DNA from: Nocardia abscessus
GTDB taxonomy: Bacteria; Actinomycetota; Actinomycetes; Mycobacteriales; Mycobacteriaceae
DNA: 64,000 nucleotides
Direction: 5' to 3'
Assembly (NCBI RefSeq): GCF_015477775.1
Contig: NZ_JADLQO010000012.1
Location: 1-64,000 of the forward strand
Part shown: positions 43,048-53,343 of the stretch, piece by piece
Layout: every line of letters begins with the position of its first letter
Position numbering within the stretch: the first letter of the stretch is position 1
Notes under the pieces: generated by a model
The model's database searches: none
What the model was told of the DNA's origin: nothing
Seen by the model: only the letters and a program-made list of their open reading frames with translations
Position numbers and translations under genes: made by a program

Positions 43048-43932
43048 TCATTCCACTCCGGCGATCAAATCGTGCTCCCGGCCGTCCGGGCCGAGCGGTC
43101 CGCGCCGACCTCGCACCAGGATGAAATGCTCCTCGGGCAGCACCGGCTGGGCGACATTGTTCGACAGCGCGAATTCCCGACCGGACGGCGCGACGGTGAC
43201 CTGGGTGGCATGTGCCCGCAGCGCGGCGCGCTTGGCGGCCAGCACGTCGGAGACGTCGATCGTGGTGGTGACCTCGTGGCTGGGCACGCTGGCGAGCTCG
43301 CCTTCCGCGGGCAGCCGCCAGCCCGACGGCAGCGCGCCGGGCAGGCCGGCAGCCGTGCGCCGGGCCAGCGCGGTGGTGTGCGAGCGAAGCATGTCGGCGT
43401 CGGTGACGGTCCAGTAGAACTTCGGGGTGTCCCAGCCCTCGCCCGCGGCAACCCGCACCGCGGCCGTGGTGATCTCGTGCGCCCGGATGTGGTCCGGGTG
43501 GCCGTAGCCGCCTCTCGGGTCGTAGCCGACCACCACGCGCGGTCGCAAGCGCAGCACCACGTCCGTGAGAGCCCGCACCGCTTCGTCCCCGGAACGCACG
43601 AAGACCCGCGGCTTGTTCGCGGCCGGGGTTCCCGCCATTCCGGAGTCCCGCCAGCGGCCCGCGCCACCGAGGAAGAGCGGCGGCCCCGCGTCCAGCGCCT
43701 TCAGCGCACGAGACAGCTCCAGCACGCGATAACCGCCGAGCTGGTCGGCGTGCTGCGCGGCGAGCAGAGCCCACTCGTCGCCGATCACCTCGCCCTCCTC
43801 GCCGAGGGTGCAGGTGACCACGGTCACCGGCACGCCGCGACGACGGTAGAGCGCGATCGTCCCCCCGGTGGTGATGGACTCGTCGTCCGGATGGGCGTGC
43901 ACCAGCAGCAGCCCGCCGGTCGCCGCCGTCAC
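43048..43932 (-). CDS. mshB: GlcNAc-Ins deacetylase of mycothiol biosynthesis
   Basis: It deacetylates N-acetylglucosaminyl-inositol, the second committed step to mycothiol. The 294-residue zinc enzyme has VHAHPDDES with ligands His14 and Asp17 (Asp16 as neighbouring catalytic residue), CTLGEEGEVIG, LGGAGRWRDSGMAGT, and YGHPDH with ligand His148. It matches Rv1170 throughout. The GTG at 43932 overlaps the lpqW stop in GTGA; longer frames run into lpqW. Confidence 0.94.
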   Translation of the reverse strand: MTAATGGLLLVHAHPDDESITTGGTIALYRRRGVPVTVVTCTLGEEGEVIGDEWALLAAQHADQLGGYRVLELSRALKALDAGPPLFLGGAGRWRDSGMAGTPAANKPRVFVRSGDEAVRALTDVVLRLRPRVVVGYDPRGGYGHPDHIRAHEITTAAVRVAAGEGWDTPKFYWTVTDADMLRSHTTALARRTAAGLPGALPSGWRLPAEGELASVPSHEVTTTIDVSDVLAAKRAALRAHATQVTVAPSGREFALSNNVAQPVLPEEHFILVRGRRGPLGPDGREHDLIAGVE

Positions 43933-45707
43933 GGGATCCTGCGCCACATGGACGCGTCGCCGAAGACGCCGACCTGGATCGCGCCGCTGAGCGAGGCGCC
44001 GTCCACCCGGGGACCGGACGCGGCGACGGCGTTGTCCTGCACGATCGGCAGCACCGTCGCCATGGCCCACAGCTTGGGCTCCGCTTCGGCCAGCACGCGT
44101 GCCACGTCGCCGCCCCGCAGAGCCTCGTCGATCGCGGGTTGCAGGGCCGGATCACACACTCCGGACAGGTTGCTCGGAGCGCGCTGCGCCGCCTCGGCGA
44201 TGGCCTGCGCCGGGCCGGTGACCCCCGGCAGCGCGGGCGGCGGGCATCCATAACGGGACGCCAACACGGTCGCCGGATCGGAACCAGCCACCTCCCAGCC
44301 GACGATCGCGTCGACCGTGCCCTCGATCAGTTCCTTGCCGTACAGCTCGTCGGCGGCGACGCTGCGCACCGTCGCGTCGATGCCCGCGCTGCGCAACTGG
44401 TCGGCGGCGGTGTTGGCCACCGCCAAGGCGGTCGCGTCCCGATCGACCGCGCCGATGCGCACGACCAGCGGCTTGCCGTCCTTCCCGATGGTGCGCGGCT
44501 GCGGTGCGGGCGAGGTCGGAGAGGTCGCGGGCGGCGGCTCCGGCGCACGTCCGTACCCCGCGGCGGCGAGCAGCCCGAACGCCTCCTCCGCGGACGGCCG
44601 CGGCGGGGCGGTCGGGGCGTAGCCGGGGTCGGACGGCGCGAGCACCTGCGCGCGAGCCGGTTCCACCCAATTGCCGGTCTGCGCGCCGACCGTCGCCAGC
44701 AGGGCGGGATCGAGCAGCGCCAGCACACCCGAACGCACCCGAGGATCGCTCAGTTCACCTTTGCGCCCGTTGAGCACCAGTTGCAGCACCCGCGACTGCG
44801 GCATGATCGCGGTCCGCACCGAGGGAATCGCCCCCAGCTGCGCCTGCGTCGCCACGCCGCCGTGGACCAGCGCCATCTGGACGTCGCCGGTGCGCAGCGA
44901 GCCCGCCAGCTGCGCGGTGGTGCCGCCGCGGCGGAGCAGGATCTGACCCGGCATCGCCGGTGTACCCCAGAACCGGTCGTTGCGTTCCAGCAGCATCTCG
45001 TCGCGGCCGGGGTCCGCCGAGCGGATCCCGAACGGGCCCCCGGACACGCGGACGCCGTTGACCTGACCGTTCATTCCCCGGGCGAACCCGCCGGGGGCGT
45101 CTTTGAGCAGATGGGACGGCAGCAGATCGGAGAACAACTGGTGCCAGCCGGGGTACGGCTGCGACATCACGACGGTGACCGTCTTGCCGCCGGCCGACGA
45201 GTTCACATCCGAGATCAACCGGTATCCGGCCGGATCGACCACGCCCGGTTCGGAGATCATCTCCTGCCACAGGTAGCGGAAGTCCTCGGCCGCGATCGGC
45301 GCCCCGTCCGACCAGGACGCTTCGTTGCGCAGCTTGTAGGTGATCGTGAACGGTTCCTGCGCGGTCACTTCGGCGGAGATCAGCAGCGACGAATCCGGCA
45401 CCCAGGCCGTCGCTCCGGGCCGCGCCGGATCGAGCACCGGCCGGAACGGGCTGGGCAGCACCAGCGAGGCGATCGCCGAGGTGGCCGGGGACTGGTCCGA
45501 GCGCAGATGCGGATTGAAGGCGGTACCGATGGTGTCCAAGGCGACCACCACGGTCGTCTCCGCGGGCTTGACCGGTGTGGTCTTCGGGCTGTCGGTGCTC
45601 TCGATGGGCGGCGGCGGGTTCGCCGCACAGCTGCTGATCAAGGTCAGCACTGCCACGGCCGGCAACAACGTGCGCCACGCTGCGCGTTTTCCTGCGCCCA
45701 CTTTCAC
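43929..45707 (-). CDS. lpqW: Lipoprotein LpqW (oligopeptide-binding-protein fold)
   Basis: This 592-residue lipoprotein has a signal peptide (about 10-26) ending in the lipobox LISSC with Cys27. A family-5 solute-binding-protein fold follows (NPHLRSDQSP, ASWSDGAPIAAEDFRYLWQ, RNDRFWG). LpqW of M. tuberculosis (Rv1166) controls the branch between phosphatidylinositol mannosides and lipoarabinomannan; PimE, the competing mannosyltransferase, is also encoded in this window. The GTG at 45707 has TAGAGT eight bases upstream; the frame continues to 45818 without support. Confidence 0.88.
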   Translation of the reverse strand: MKVGAGKRAAWRTLLPAVAVLTLISSCAANPPPPIESTDSPKTTPVKPAETTVVVALDTIGTAFNPHLRSDQSPATSAIASLVLPSPFRPVLDPARPGATAWVPDSSLLISAEVTAQEPFTITYKLRNEASWSDGAPIAAEDFRYLWQEMISEPGVVDPAGYRLISDVNSSAGGKTVTVVMSQPYPGWHQLFSDLLPSHLLKDAPGGFARGMNGQVNGVRVSGGPFGIRSADPGRDEMLLERNDRFWGTPAMPGQILLRRGGTTAQLAGSLRTGDVQMALVHGGVATQAQLGAIPSVRTAIMPQSRVLQLVLNGRKGELSDPRVRSGVLALLDPALLATVGAQTGNWVEPARAQVLAPSDPGYAPTAPPRPSAEEAFGLLAAAGYGRAPEPPPATSPTSPAPQPRTIGKDGKPLVVRIGAVDRDATALAVANTAADQLRSAGIDATVRSVAADELYGKELIEGTVDAIVGWEVAGSDPATVLASRYGCPPPALPGVTGPAQAIAEAAQRAPSNLSGVCDPALQPAIDEALRGGDVARVLAEAEPKLWAMATVLPIVQDNAVAASGPRVDGASLSGAIQVGVFGDASMWRRIP

Positions 45708-45715
45708 GCTCGGGA

Positions 45716-45721
45716 ACTCTA
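45716..45721 (-). promoter_or_regulatory. -10 element of the leaderless lpqW-mshB promoter
   Basis: On the minus strand TAGAGT is followed by eight bases and the GTG at 45707. An overlapping TACGGT lies just upstream. Confidence 0.4.
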
Positions 45722-46605
45722 CCGTACGGTCGAGTCCGGTCGCAGATTCCTGCCGACGTCGAGGGAATCGCCGTGAGCGCGCTGTTATCGGCGTAGAAGA
45801 ACGCAGAAGAAACTGCAAGCGCGCCGCCGGTCGATGAGGTCACGCGCCGTACGGTGCCAAACCTCGGCAAATATTCGGCGTACCCGCCACGGCCGCAATA
45901 CACGGTTGCGGAACCGCGCGAGGGAAGGCCGGAGGATGCACGGCGGCGGCGTCTGCGGAACCGGACGAGGCATCGCCGCGCTCCGAAAGTGAACAATTGC
46001 GCCGAGACGTCGAACAGCGCGGAAGCTCGACCCTTCGAGCGGCATCGGGCGGTAGCGCCGACGATCCGACCAACTCGCTCGATACTTGCACGTCAAGCCG
46101 GTTTCGGTCCCCGCGCGCAGTTCGTCGGACGACAGCTCATCTCCGCCACATGCGCGGTGCGAGACGATGCCGCGAACACACCCCCCGCCGACGAATCTTC
46201 CCGAACGACGGGAGACCTCCGATATGACTATCGCGTCGCCCATGGTTCACAATTTTCCCACAGCCGGAAATCACCCGTGCGCGATTATCCACACGGTACC
46301 GCTCATTTCTCATAGCCGCGCGTCACATGGACTGCACGAATAGCGGAGTATTCCGAACCATATGGCCAGCAAACACGGTGAATTCAGCTTTTCGATCCAC
46401 CGCGACCCGGAGCCGAAAATTACAAATTGTTCTAGGACAGTTGCGTCCACAGCAATTTCCGACCTATCGGAACGAATTGCGAGGTCGACCCATCTGTGCG
46501 CGGCCCCTGCGCGGCGATCACGCGGACGACGCGTGAAAGCCACCCCACCGGCACGAGTTCCGGCGTCACCACAGCGACACCGGAACCCGTTCAGCCGGAA
46601 GAGAA
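45722..46605. other. About 880 bases without a supported gene
   Basis: Frames of about 150 codons exist on both strands (for example 45854-46315 plus and 45785-46243 minus). They overlap, lack recognisable motifs and good start signals, and are rich in Arg and Pro as expected of chance frames. The part from about 46200 to 46460 is clearly less GC-rich than the rest of the window. In M. tuberculosis the equivalent gap between typA and lpqW is, from memory, also a place of variation. It may hold a decayed gene, an RNA or a regulatory region. Confidence 0.4.
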
Positions 46606-48504
<1,899 letters not shown>

Positions 48505-48716
48505 GCCTGAATCCTCCTGCTGTTCGGTGTGGGGCGCCGACGGTGCTCGGTGTCCGGCGTGAGTGGACCCTACGTGGTTACGCAGGCAGCCGCCTCCGGG
48601 TCCTGACGCTCACGCCGGGCTCCTTGCAAACGGGTGGAGAATCGAAACTCACCGGGCATCGCGGCCAGGTACACCCTACCGGCAGTCTGTTTCGCGCCGC
48701 GTTTCAGGCTTTGTAG

Positions 48717-48735
48717 TTAGGGTAAGCTAACCGCC
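48717..48735 (+). promoter_or_regulatory. Iron-box-like site (IdeR/DtxR) overlapping a -10 element
   Basis: The 19 bases TTAGGGTAAGCTAACCGCC match the IdeR/DtxR consensus TTAGGTTAGGCTAACCTAA at 14 positions, with the core GGTAAGCTAACC well kept. The site contains the -10 TAAGCT (48723-48728) and ends directly before the GTG at 48736. An iron-loaded repressor bound here would block transcription of the Cys-rich mini-gene. The right half is poor, and part of the match comes from the -10 itself. Confidence 0.5.
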
Positions 48736-48912
48736 GTGGGCAAGGTCAAAGCAAAGAAGGTTTCGAGCCTGAAACCGAAGAAGAAGTGCTGTCGGAAGAA
48801 GACGCGCTGCTTGAAGTGCCCCGTGGTCATCATGCGGATGAAGAAGTGCGAAGCAGCCGGTGTCACCGGCAAGGATCTGAAGAAGGCACTCAAGCAGGCC
48901 CGCGCAGCCTGA
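48736..48912 (+). CDS. Lys/Cys-rich mini-protein, 58 residues
   Basis: This basic protein reads MGKVKAKKVSSLKPKKKCC at its start and continues with RKKTRCLKCPVVIMRMKKCE and a helical Lys-rich end (KDLKKALKQARAA). Five Cys (CC, C, C, C) over about 23 residues suggest a metal site or redox role. It is preceded by an iron-box-like operator, so iron-related control is possible. A TAAGCT -10 lies seven bases before the GTG, and phhB follows after 52 bases. No function is known. The basic character would also fit nucleic-acid binding. Confidence 0.75.
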   Translation: MGKVKAKKVSSLKPKKKCCRKKTRCLKCPVVIMRMKKCEAAGVTGKDLKKALKQARAA

Positions 48913-48964
48913 CCCCCGCCGCCACCGTTTCCGGGGCGGCCCGAGGCGAGTAGTAAGGAGTGTT

Positions 48965-49252
48965 ATGGCCCAGCAGACACTGCTTTCCGATACCGAGATC
49001 GCCGAGGCCCTCACCGAACTGCCGGACTGGACCAGATCAGGGGACAACCTGGTCCGCACTGTCCAAGCGCCCACCTTTCCCGCGGGCATCGAACTCGTGC
49101 GCCGGGTCGCGGAAGCCGCGGAGGAGGCCGATCACCACCCGGACATCGACATCCGCTGGCGCAAAGTCACCTTCAGTCTGTCCACCCATTCCGCGGGCGG
49201 ACTCACCGCGCTGGACGTCGCCCTGGCGCACGAGATAGATCGGTTGTGTTGA
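48965..49252 (+). CDS. phhB: 4a-hydroxytetrahydrobiopterin dehydratase (pterin-4a-carbinolamine dehydratase)
   Basis: This 95-residue enzyme dehydrates 4a-hydroxytetrahydropterin, regenerating the cofactor of pterin-dependent hydroxylases. The family motif HHPD is at 57-60 (ADHHPDIDIRWRKVTFSL), and the dimer helix LTALDVALAHEIDRLC closes the chain. AAGGAG precedes the ATG. It corresponds to Rv1159A, next to pimE as here. Two hairpins follow in the gap to the convergent pimE gene. Confidence 0.92.
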   Translation: MAQQTLLSDTEIAEALTELPDWTRSGDNLVRTVQAPTFPAGIELVRRVAEAAEEADHHPDIDIRWRKVTFSLSTHSAGGLTALDVALAHEIDRLC

Positions 49253-49255
49253 ATT

Positions 49256-49274
49256 GCCGCGACTTCGTCGCGGC
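49256..49274 (+). terminator. Hairpin after phhB
   Basis: GCCGCGAC (49256-49263) pairs with GTCGCGGC (49267-49274) over a TTC loop, four bases after the phhB stop. There is no T-run. Confidence 0.6.
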
Positions 49275-49277
49275 GGG

Positions 49278-49315
49278 TTCGCGGCCCTCTTGTGGCTCGC
49301 GAGCCGGGCCGCGAA
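49278..49315. terminator. Second hairpin between phhB and pimE
   Basis: TTCGCGGCCC (49278-49287) pairs perfectly with GGGCCGCGAA (49306-49315); the 18-base loop contains an inner GGCTCGCGAGCC palindrome. It lies between convergent genes and can serve both strands. A part of the left arm recurs near 52314. Confidence 0.55.
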
Positions 49316-49327
49316 CGGCGGATGCTC

Positions 49328-49346
49328 GGTCTCGCTTCGCTCGAAA
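49328..49346 (-). repeat. Dispersed intergenic repeat, copy 2
   Basis: On the minus strand TTTCGAGCGAAGCGAGACC matches the copy at 2911-2929 at 18 of 19 positions. Both copies are intergenic. Confidence 0.4.
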
Positions 49347-49437
49347 TCTGGGGTTGAGGTGGGCTGGGCGCGTTGGTCTTCGGGCGCTGATACATAGTGC
49401 GGGCGGTTTGTAGCGGCTGACCGATGGACCGTGGCAT

Positions 49438-50748
49438 TTATGCGGCGCGCGCGGGGCCTTCGGTCGGTACGCGCGTTTCCTCGTGCGGGCCCGAGCGCGC
49501 GTGCCGGGGCCCGAAGCGGATCACCCAGAGATAGAAGACCACGACGCCGAGCACGTCGACGGCGCCGAGCCAGGCCAGCACGCCCGGGCGGGAAATGGTC
49601 CAGATCGAATCCTGGAAGAACGACAGCACCCACGGCACGCCGACGAGCATGGTCACCAGCCAGTATCCGGCGATGATCCGCGCGCCGGGCGCCCGGCGCA
49701 GCGGCCCGTAGACCAGCCAGAGCACCGTCGGCAGCAGCCACACCCAGTGATGCGACCATGAGATGGGCGAGATCATCAACCCGAACAACTGCACGATGAT
49801 CAGCGTGCCGAGCCGGTCGTCGGGGGCGAGCTTGCGCCAAGCCAGGAATGCCAGCGCCGCGACCACGACCACGGCCGCGATCCACCACGGGCCGGATTCC
49901 ACGTCGTAACCGAGGATCCGGCTCAGGGCGCCGCGCAACGACTGGTTCCACACCGAGCCCACCGGGCCGATCCGATCGGCGTCCCCGAGCAGCGTGCCGA
50001 AGTATCGGCGCGCCTCGGTCGGCGCGATCAGGAAACTCACGCCGACCGTCGCGCCGAACACCACCGCCGACCACGCCACAGTCCCCCAGCGCCTGCGCGC
50101 GACGAAATACAGGCCGGTGATCGCGGGCGTCAGCTTGATGCCCGCGACGATCCCGACCAATCCGCCGGAGATCCACCATCGCGAACTGCGCACCGCGAGC
50201 ATCCCGCCGAGCACCAAAAACACATTGACCTGGCCATAATCCATCGTGGTCCGCACCGGCTCCAGCCATAGCCCCAGCGCGGTCCAGCCGACGGTTGCGG
50301 CCCGCCACTGTGGCGAGCGCAGCCGCTGCGCGCCGAACATCAACTCGAAACCGATGTGCACCACCGCGTACAGCGCCGCGGCGATGGCCAGCAGCCAGGC
50401 CACCGCGACCACCGTGAACGGCAGATAGTGCAGGGGGAAGAAGACCAGCGCCGCGAACGGCGGATAGGTGAACGGCAGCGGGAAGTCCGGCGTCTTCTCC
50501 GCATAGGTGAAGTCGTAGAGCTGATCGGTCAGCAACGCGGCCGACCCACCGACGTAGACGTGCAGATCGACCAGGTTCATCCCATTCGGGGACAACAGCA
50601 TCCAGAGCAGCCGGGCCAGCACGGACAGGCCGAGCATCGACACAGCCCATCGGAGGTGACGATTCAAATCGCTGGCTTTCGGCTCGGGAGCGGTGCGTCG
50701 GTTCGGCGCGCCCGGACTTCGATGTTCTGGCGACAGCGCGGACGGCAC
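49438..50748 (-). CDS. pimE: Polyprenol-phosphate-mannose-dependent alpha-1,2-mannosyltransferase PimE
   Basis: It adds the fifth mannose to phosphatidylinositol mannosides, committing them to polar PIMs on the outer side of the plasma membrane. The 436-residue GT-C protein has about ten membrane segments. The first external loop has NLVDLHVYVGG with Asp61 in the position of the catalytic Asp of Rv1159. Also present are FTYPPFAALVFFPLHYLP, MDYGQVNVFLVLGG and LMISPISWSHHWVWLLP. LpqW, which opposes its flux, is encoded at 43929-45707. A TAATCT lies five bases before the GTG. Confidence 0.92.
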   Translation of the reverse strand: MPSALSPEHRSPGAPNRRTAPEPKASDLNRHLRWAVSMLGLSVLARLLWMLLSPNGMNLVDLHVYVGGSAALLTDQLYDFTYAEKTPDFPLPFTYPPFAALVFFPLHYLPFTVVAVAWLLAIAAALYAVVHIGFELMFGAQRLRSPQWRAATVGWTALGLWLEPVRTTMDYGQVNVFLVLGGMLAVRSSRWWISGGLVGIVAGIKLTPAITGLYFVARRRWGTVAWSAVVFGATVGVSFLIAPTEARRYFGTLLGDADRIGPVGSVWNQSLRGALSRILGYDVESGPWWIAAVVVVAALAFLAWRKLAPDDRLGTLIIVQLFGLMISPISWSHHWVWLLPTVLWLVYGPLRRAPGARIIAGYWLVTMLVGVPWVLSFFQDSIWTISRPGVLAWLGAVDVLGVVVFYLWVIRFGPRHARSGPHEETRVPTEGPARAA

Positions 50749-50753
50749 GGATT

Positions 50754-50759
50754 AGATTA
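50754..50759 (-). promoter_or_regulatory. -10 candidate of the pimE promoter
   Basis: On the minus strand TAATCT is followed by five bases (AATCC) and the GTG at 50748. Confidence 0.35.
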
Positions 50760-50987
50760 ACCGCAGCGCGAATGCGGTCGGCGCCCCCCTGGAACCACCG
50801 GTAACATTTGCATCAACTTTCACACCAGTAACACAAAGGCGCGGTATGTTCTGCTAACACTGATCGTCCCCGGCGCCTTTCGGACGCCGCGGCTGTACAC
50901 GTAGCCGCAATGTCCCTAGAGTGACCCCGAAACGATGGCTTTTAGCAATCGAACCCAGATGTACCCGAGGTAAGGACGGCCAGACCA

Positions 50988-51788
50988 GTGCTTCGCACCC
51001 GAGGATCGCGGATCGCATTGTCCGCACTCGCCATCGCGGCGAGTGCCACGCTCGCCGCGCCGACGACAGCAATCGCGGCCCCCGCGACCGCCCCCGCGGC
51101 GACAACGAACAGCGTTCCCATGGTTCCCGAAGGTGTTCCGGTGGATGCGCTGGCCGCGCTCGCCCCAGCCATAGTCGGCGCCATCGCGGGCCCCGCGGAT
51201 ATCGCGAGCCCCGCCGGGATCGCGGGCCCGCAGTCGGCCATCCTGGATCAGGCGCGCAGGCTGTTGGCTACCTTGAACCTGCCGCCGCAGATCAAGTCCA
51301 CACTGGAACGGATCATCACCTTCCTGGACGGCAGCGGTGGCGGTGGCCCCGAGGTGCCGCAGGACGGCCCGGTGATCGCGCAGTTCCTGTACCCGACCAT
51401 CGGCAAGGGCTGCATCGGCCCGACCTCCGACTCCGTCGGCACCGCGCTGGCCGTGCCCGGCCCGGCCACGCTGCCGCCGCCGGGACCGCAGGCGGGTCAG
51501 ACCGGGTTCGTCTTCACCGCCCTCGGCACCAAGTCGCCGACGCCGGTGCAGAACCCGCCGATGACGGTGCAGTGGCTCAACCTCGACACCCGCCAGTCCG
51601 GCGTCCAGCCGCTGACCGACGAGGCCAAGATCAACCCCGATGGCCCCGCCACGCTGTCCGCGATCGCCGACACCGGCTTCGGCCGGGTCGTCGCGGTCGT
51701 CTCCGGTTCGCTGACCACCAAGTCCGGTGACGACGCGCCGCGGACCTGCTCGTTCCTGCCGACACTCGGATTCTTCACCGTCGGCTGA
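50988..51788 (+). CDS. Exported Ala/Pro-rich protein (Rv1157c-like)
   Basis: This 266-residue protein has a signal peptide (RIALSALAIAASATLAAPTT) with cleavage likely near AIAA before PATAP. The mature part is Ala/Pro/Gly-rich with two well-spaced Cys (KGCIGPTSDS and RTCSFLPTLG), probably a disulfide. The C-terminal domain is beta-rich (TGFVFTALGTKSPTPVQ, VVAVVSGSLTT). It resembles the Ala/Pro-rich Rv1157c beside pimE in M. tuberculosis. The function is unknown. Two GTAAC motifs lie about 160-190 bases upstream, and a strong hairpin follows. Confidence 0.8.
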   Translation: MLRTRGSRIALSALAIAASATLAAPTTAIAAPATAPAATTNSVPMVPEGVPVDALAALAPAIVGAIAGPADIASPAGIAGPQSAILDQARRLLATLNLPPQIKSTLERIITFLDGSGGGGPEVPQDGPVIAQFLYPTIGKGCIGPTSDSVGTALAVPGPATLPPPGPQAGQTGFVFTALGTKSPTPVQNPPMTVQWLNLDTRQSGVQPLTDEAKINPDGPATLSAIADTGFGRVVAVVSGSLTTKSGDDAPRTCSFLPTLGFFTVG

Positions 51789-51798
51789 GCCTTCCGGC

Positions 51799-51837
51799 CG
51801 AGGGCGGCGATCCCATCGGGATCGCCGCCCTCGTCGT
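51799..51837 (+). terminator. Strong intrinsic terminator
   Basis: CGAGGGCGGCGATCCC (51799-51814) pairs perfectly with GGGATCGCCGCCCTCG (51818-51833) over a three-base loop. It is followed by TCGTTT. It ends the gene at 50988-51788. Confidence 0.8.
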
Positions 51838-51895
51838 TTCCGTGAAGACCTCGAAAAGATCCGCCGCCTCGCCCCACGAGCGGTCCGCACTGTGG

Positions 51896-51901
51896 TAGAC
51901 C
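51896..51901 (+). promoter_or_regulatory. -10-like element before the SILSIGS-repeat gene
   Basis: TAGACC, one base away from TANNNT, is followed by seven bases (GCTAACT) and the ATG at 51909. Confidence 0.3.
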
Positions 51902-51908
51902 GCTAACT

Positions 51909-52286
51909 ATGGCGACCACCGATTGCTCGAAATCCAAGGACAGTTCGACACGGCCGGGTCACTCCATCCGGAGCAGGCGCTCACACCGATCCATCCTGTC
52001 GATCCGCTCGGAGGGGTCGATCCTGTCGATCGGATCGGCCTACTCCATCCTGTCCATCGGCAGCGTCGGCTCGGTGCTGTCGATCGGATCGGTGGGATCG
52101 TTCGGGTCGGCGATCTCGTCGTTCTCCTTCGCCAGCCTCGGCTCCGCGTTCTCCGGCGCGTCCCGGTGGTCGCTGTTCTCCTGGCTCGGCGACCACGAAG
52201 CGCCGGACAGCCGCCCGTCGCTGCGCGTCGTCCCGGACGACGAACCCGACTTGCGCGTCGCACCGATGAGCCACTGCCAGACGTAG
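51909..52286 (+). CDS. SILSIGS-repeat protein (solenoid-like)
   Basis: This 125-residue protein has a repetitive core (about 28-75) made of an 8-9-residue unit close to GSILSIGS. The pieces are SILSIRSEG, SILSIGSAY, SILSIGSVG, SVLSIGSVG and SFGSAIS. Alternating small polar and aliphatic residues at a fixed period suggest a short beta-solenoid or amyloid-like stack. The N-terminus has a Cys and a run of Ser/Arg/His. The C-terminus (ASRWSLFSWLG, then DEPDLRVAP) is amphipathic then acidic. The function is unknown. A hairpin terminator follows directly. Confidence 0.75.
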   Translation: MATTDCSKSKDSSTRPGHSIRSRRSHRSILSIRSEGSILSIGSAYSILSIGSVGSVLSIGSVGSFGSAISSFSFASLGSAFSGASRWSLFSWLGDHEAPDSRPSLRVVPDDEPDLRVAPMSHCQT

Positions 52287-52290
52287 GATT

Positions 52291-52313
52291 CGCAGCGCCT
52301 TCGGGGCGCTGCG
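52291..52313 (+). terminator. Hairpin after the SILSIGS-repeat gene
   Basis: CGCAGCGCC (52291-52299) pairs with GGCGCTGCG (52305-52313) over the loop TTCGG. TGTTCG follows. Confidence 0.65.
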
Positions 52314-52451
52314 TGTTCGCGGCCCCTCATGGCTCACTCCCGAGCAACCGCCGCTGGTGACTCCGCCGCGGACGCGGCGGCCGCTAGCCGCTGGGGGGAT
52401 ACGGACCTTCGGATGCGAGCGGCCGGGTAGCCGGTCGAACCGGATTCCGTT

Positions 52452-53165
52452 TCACCACTGCCCGTACTCGGGTGTGAGCACGTTGTTCACATCGATCCCC
52501 ACCCCGTCGATGGATCGTTTGTCGATCTCGAACTGGTGCAGATGGGCGGTGGGGTGCACGAAACCCTTCGGGGTGCCCCAGTTGTGCTGCCAGTACCAGG
52601 AACACAATCCCGCGGTCCGGGCCAGCTCGATGGTGGGAGTGTTCGCGTAGACGCCGGTGTTCTCCTTGCCGAGCACGGACTGCCAGCCCAGCAGGTACGG
52701 CGCGATCATGGTGGCGAAGTCGACCGGGGAGGGGTTGTCGTCGATGGACGCGTAGATCGGCACGTTGTCGGGGCCGCCCGCGGCGCGGTGCAGCGCGAGC
52801 CCGCGCTCGGCGTGCCGCTTGCCCGCCTCCAGACCCCCGCGCCAGTCCGCGGACGGCCCCTTGCCGAACTGGTAGCACGAAACGATCCGCAGACCCGCCG
52901 CTTTGAGGTCGTCGACCTCGGCGGAGCGCAGCGGTTTGCCCGCCATCCACTCGGCGCCGGGCCTGCGATCGGACACGTAGCGGATCACGCCGAGATGTCC
53001 CGCGTCGCGGATCGCCGCGGCCGATGGCACGCCGCCCGCATAGTCGATCAGGGTGCCGAGCGAGGGCCGGGCGGAGGCCGGGGCCGCCGCCGCGGTCACG
53101 CCGACCACGGCCGCGGCGGCCGCGTAGGCGAACAGATCACGCCGGGATACCGAGCTGGAACGCAT
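52452..53165 (-). CDS. Tat-exported DUF1906 (Rv2525c-like) glycoside-hydrolase-fold protein
   Basis: This 237-residue protein has a twin-arginine signal (SVSRRDLFAYAAAAAVVGV, Arg8-Arg9) ending near ASARPS. The mature domain is DUF1906, a TIM-barrel related to glycoside hydrolases: GTLIDYAGGVPSA, GVIRYVSDRRPGAEWM, IVSCYQFGKG, IYASIDDNP, CSWYWQHNWG and HQFEIDKRSIDGVGIDVN. Rv2525c of M. tuberculosis has the same Tat signal and domain. The substrate is unknown; cell-wall sugars are likely. AAGGAG lies eight bases before the ATG; the frame extends to 53261. Confidence 0.87.
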   Translation of the reverse strand: MRSSSVSRRDLFAYAAAAAVVGVTAAAAPASARPSLGTLIDYAGGVPSAAAIRDAGHLGVIRYVSDRRPGAEWMAGKPLRSAEVDDLKAAGLRIVSCYQFGKGPSADWRGGLEAGKRHAERGLALHRAAGGPDNVPIYASIDDNPSPVDFATMIAPYLLGWQSVLGKENTGVYANTPTIELARTAGLCSWYWQHNWGTPKGFVHPTAHLHQFEIDKRSIDGVGIDVNNVLTPEYGQW

Positions 53166-53343
53166 CGTGGACTCCTTCGCGCAACCCGACATGGATGGCA
53201 GCGTGCCCGGCGCACCTTCCCCATACCTGATGCGCGCCGGGAGCCTCGAACGTGAACTCATTTCACCACATTCACATTAGAACCGCTAGACCCAGGAGAA
53301 ACACGTTTCACATTTGCCACAGAAGCAAACGCCGTCTCGAGGC

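Noticed and set aside
45785..46315. Overlapping frames of about 150 codons on both strands in the gap before typA
   Set aside because: They lack start signals and motifs, have Arg/Pro-rich chance composition, and overlap each other in antisense.
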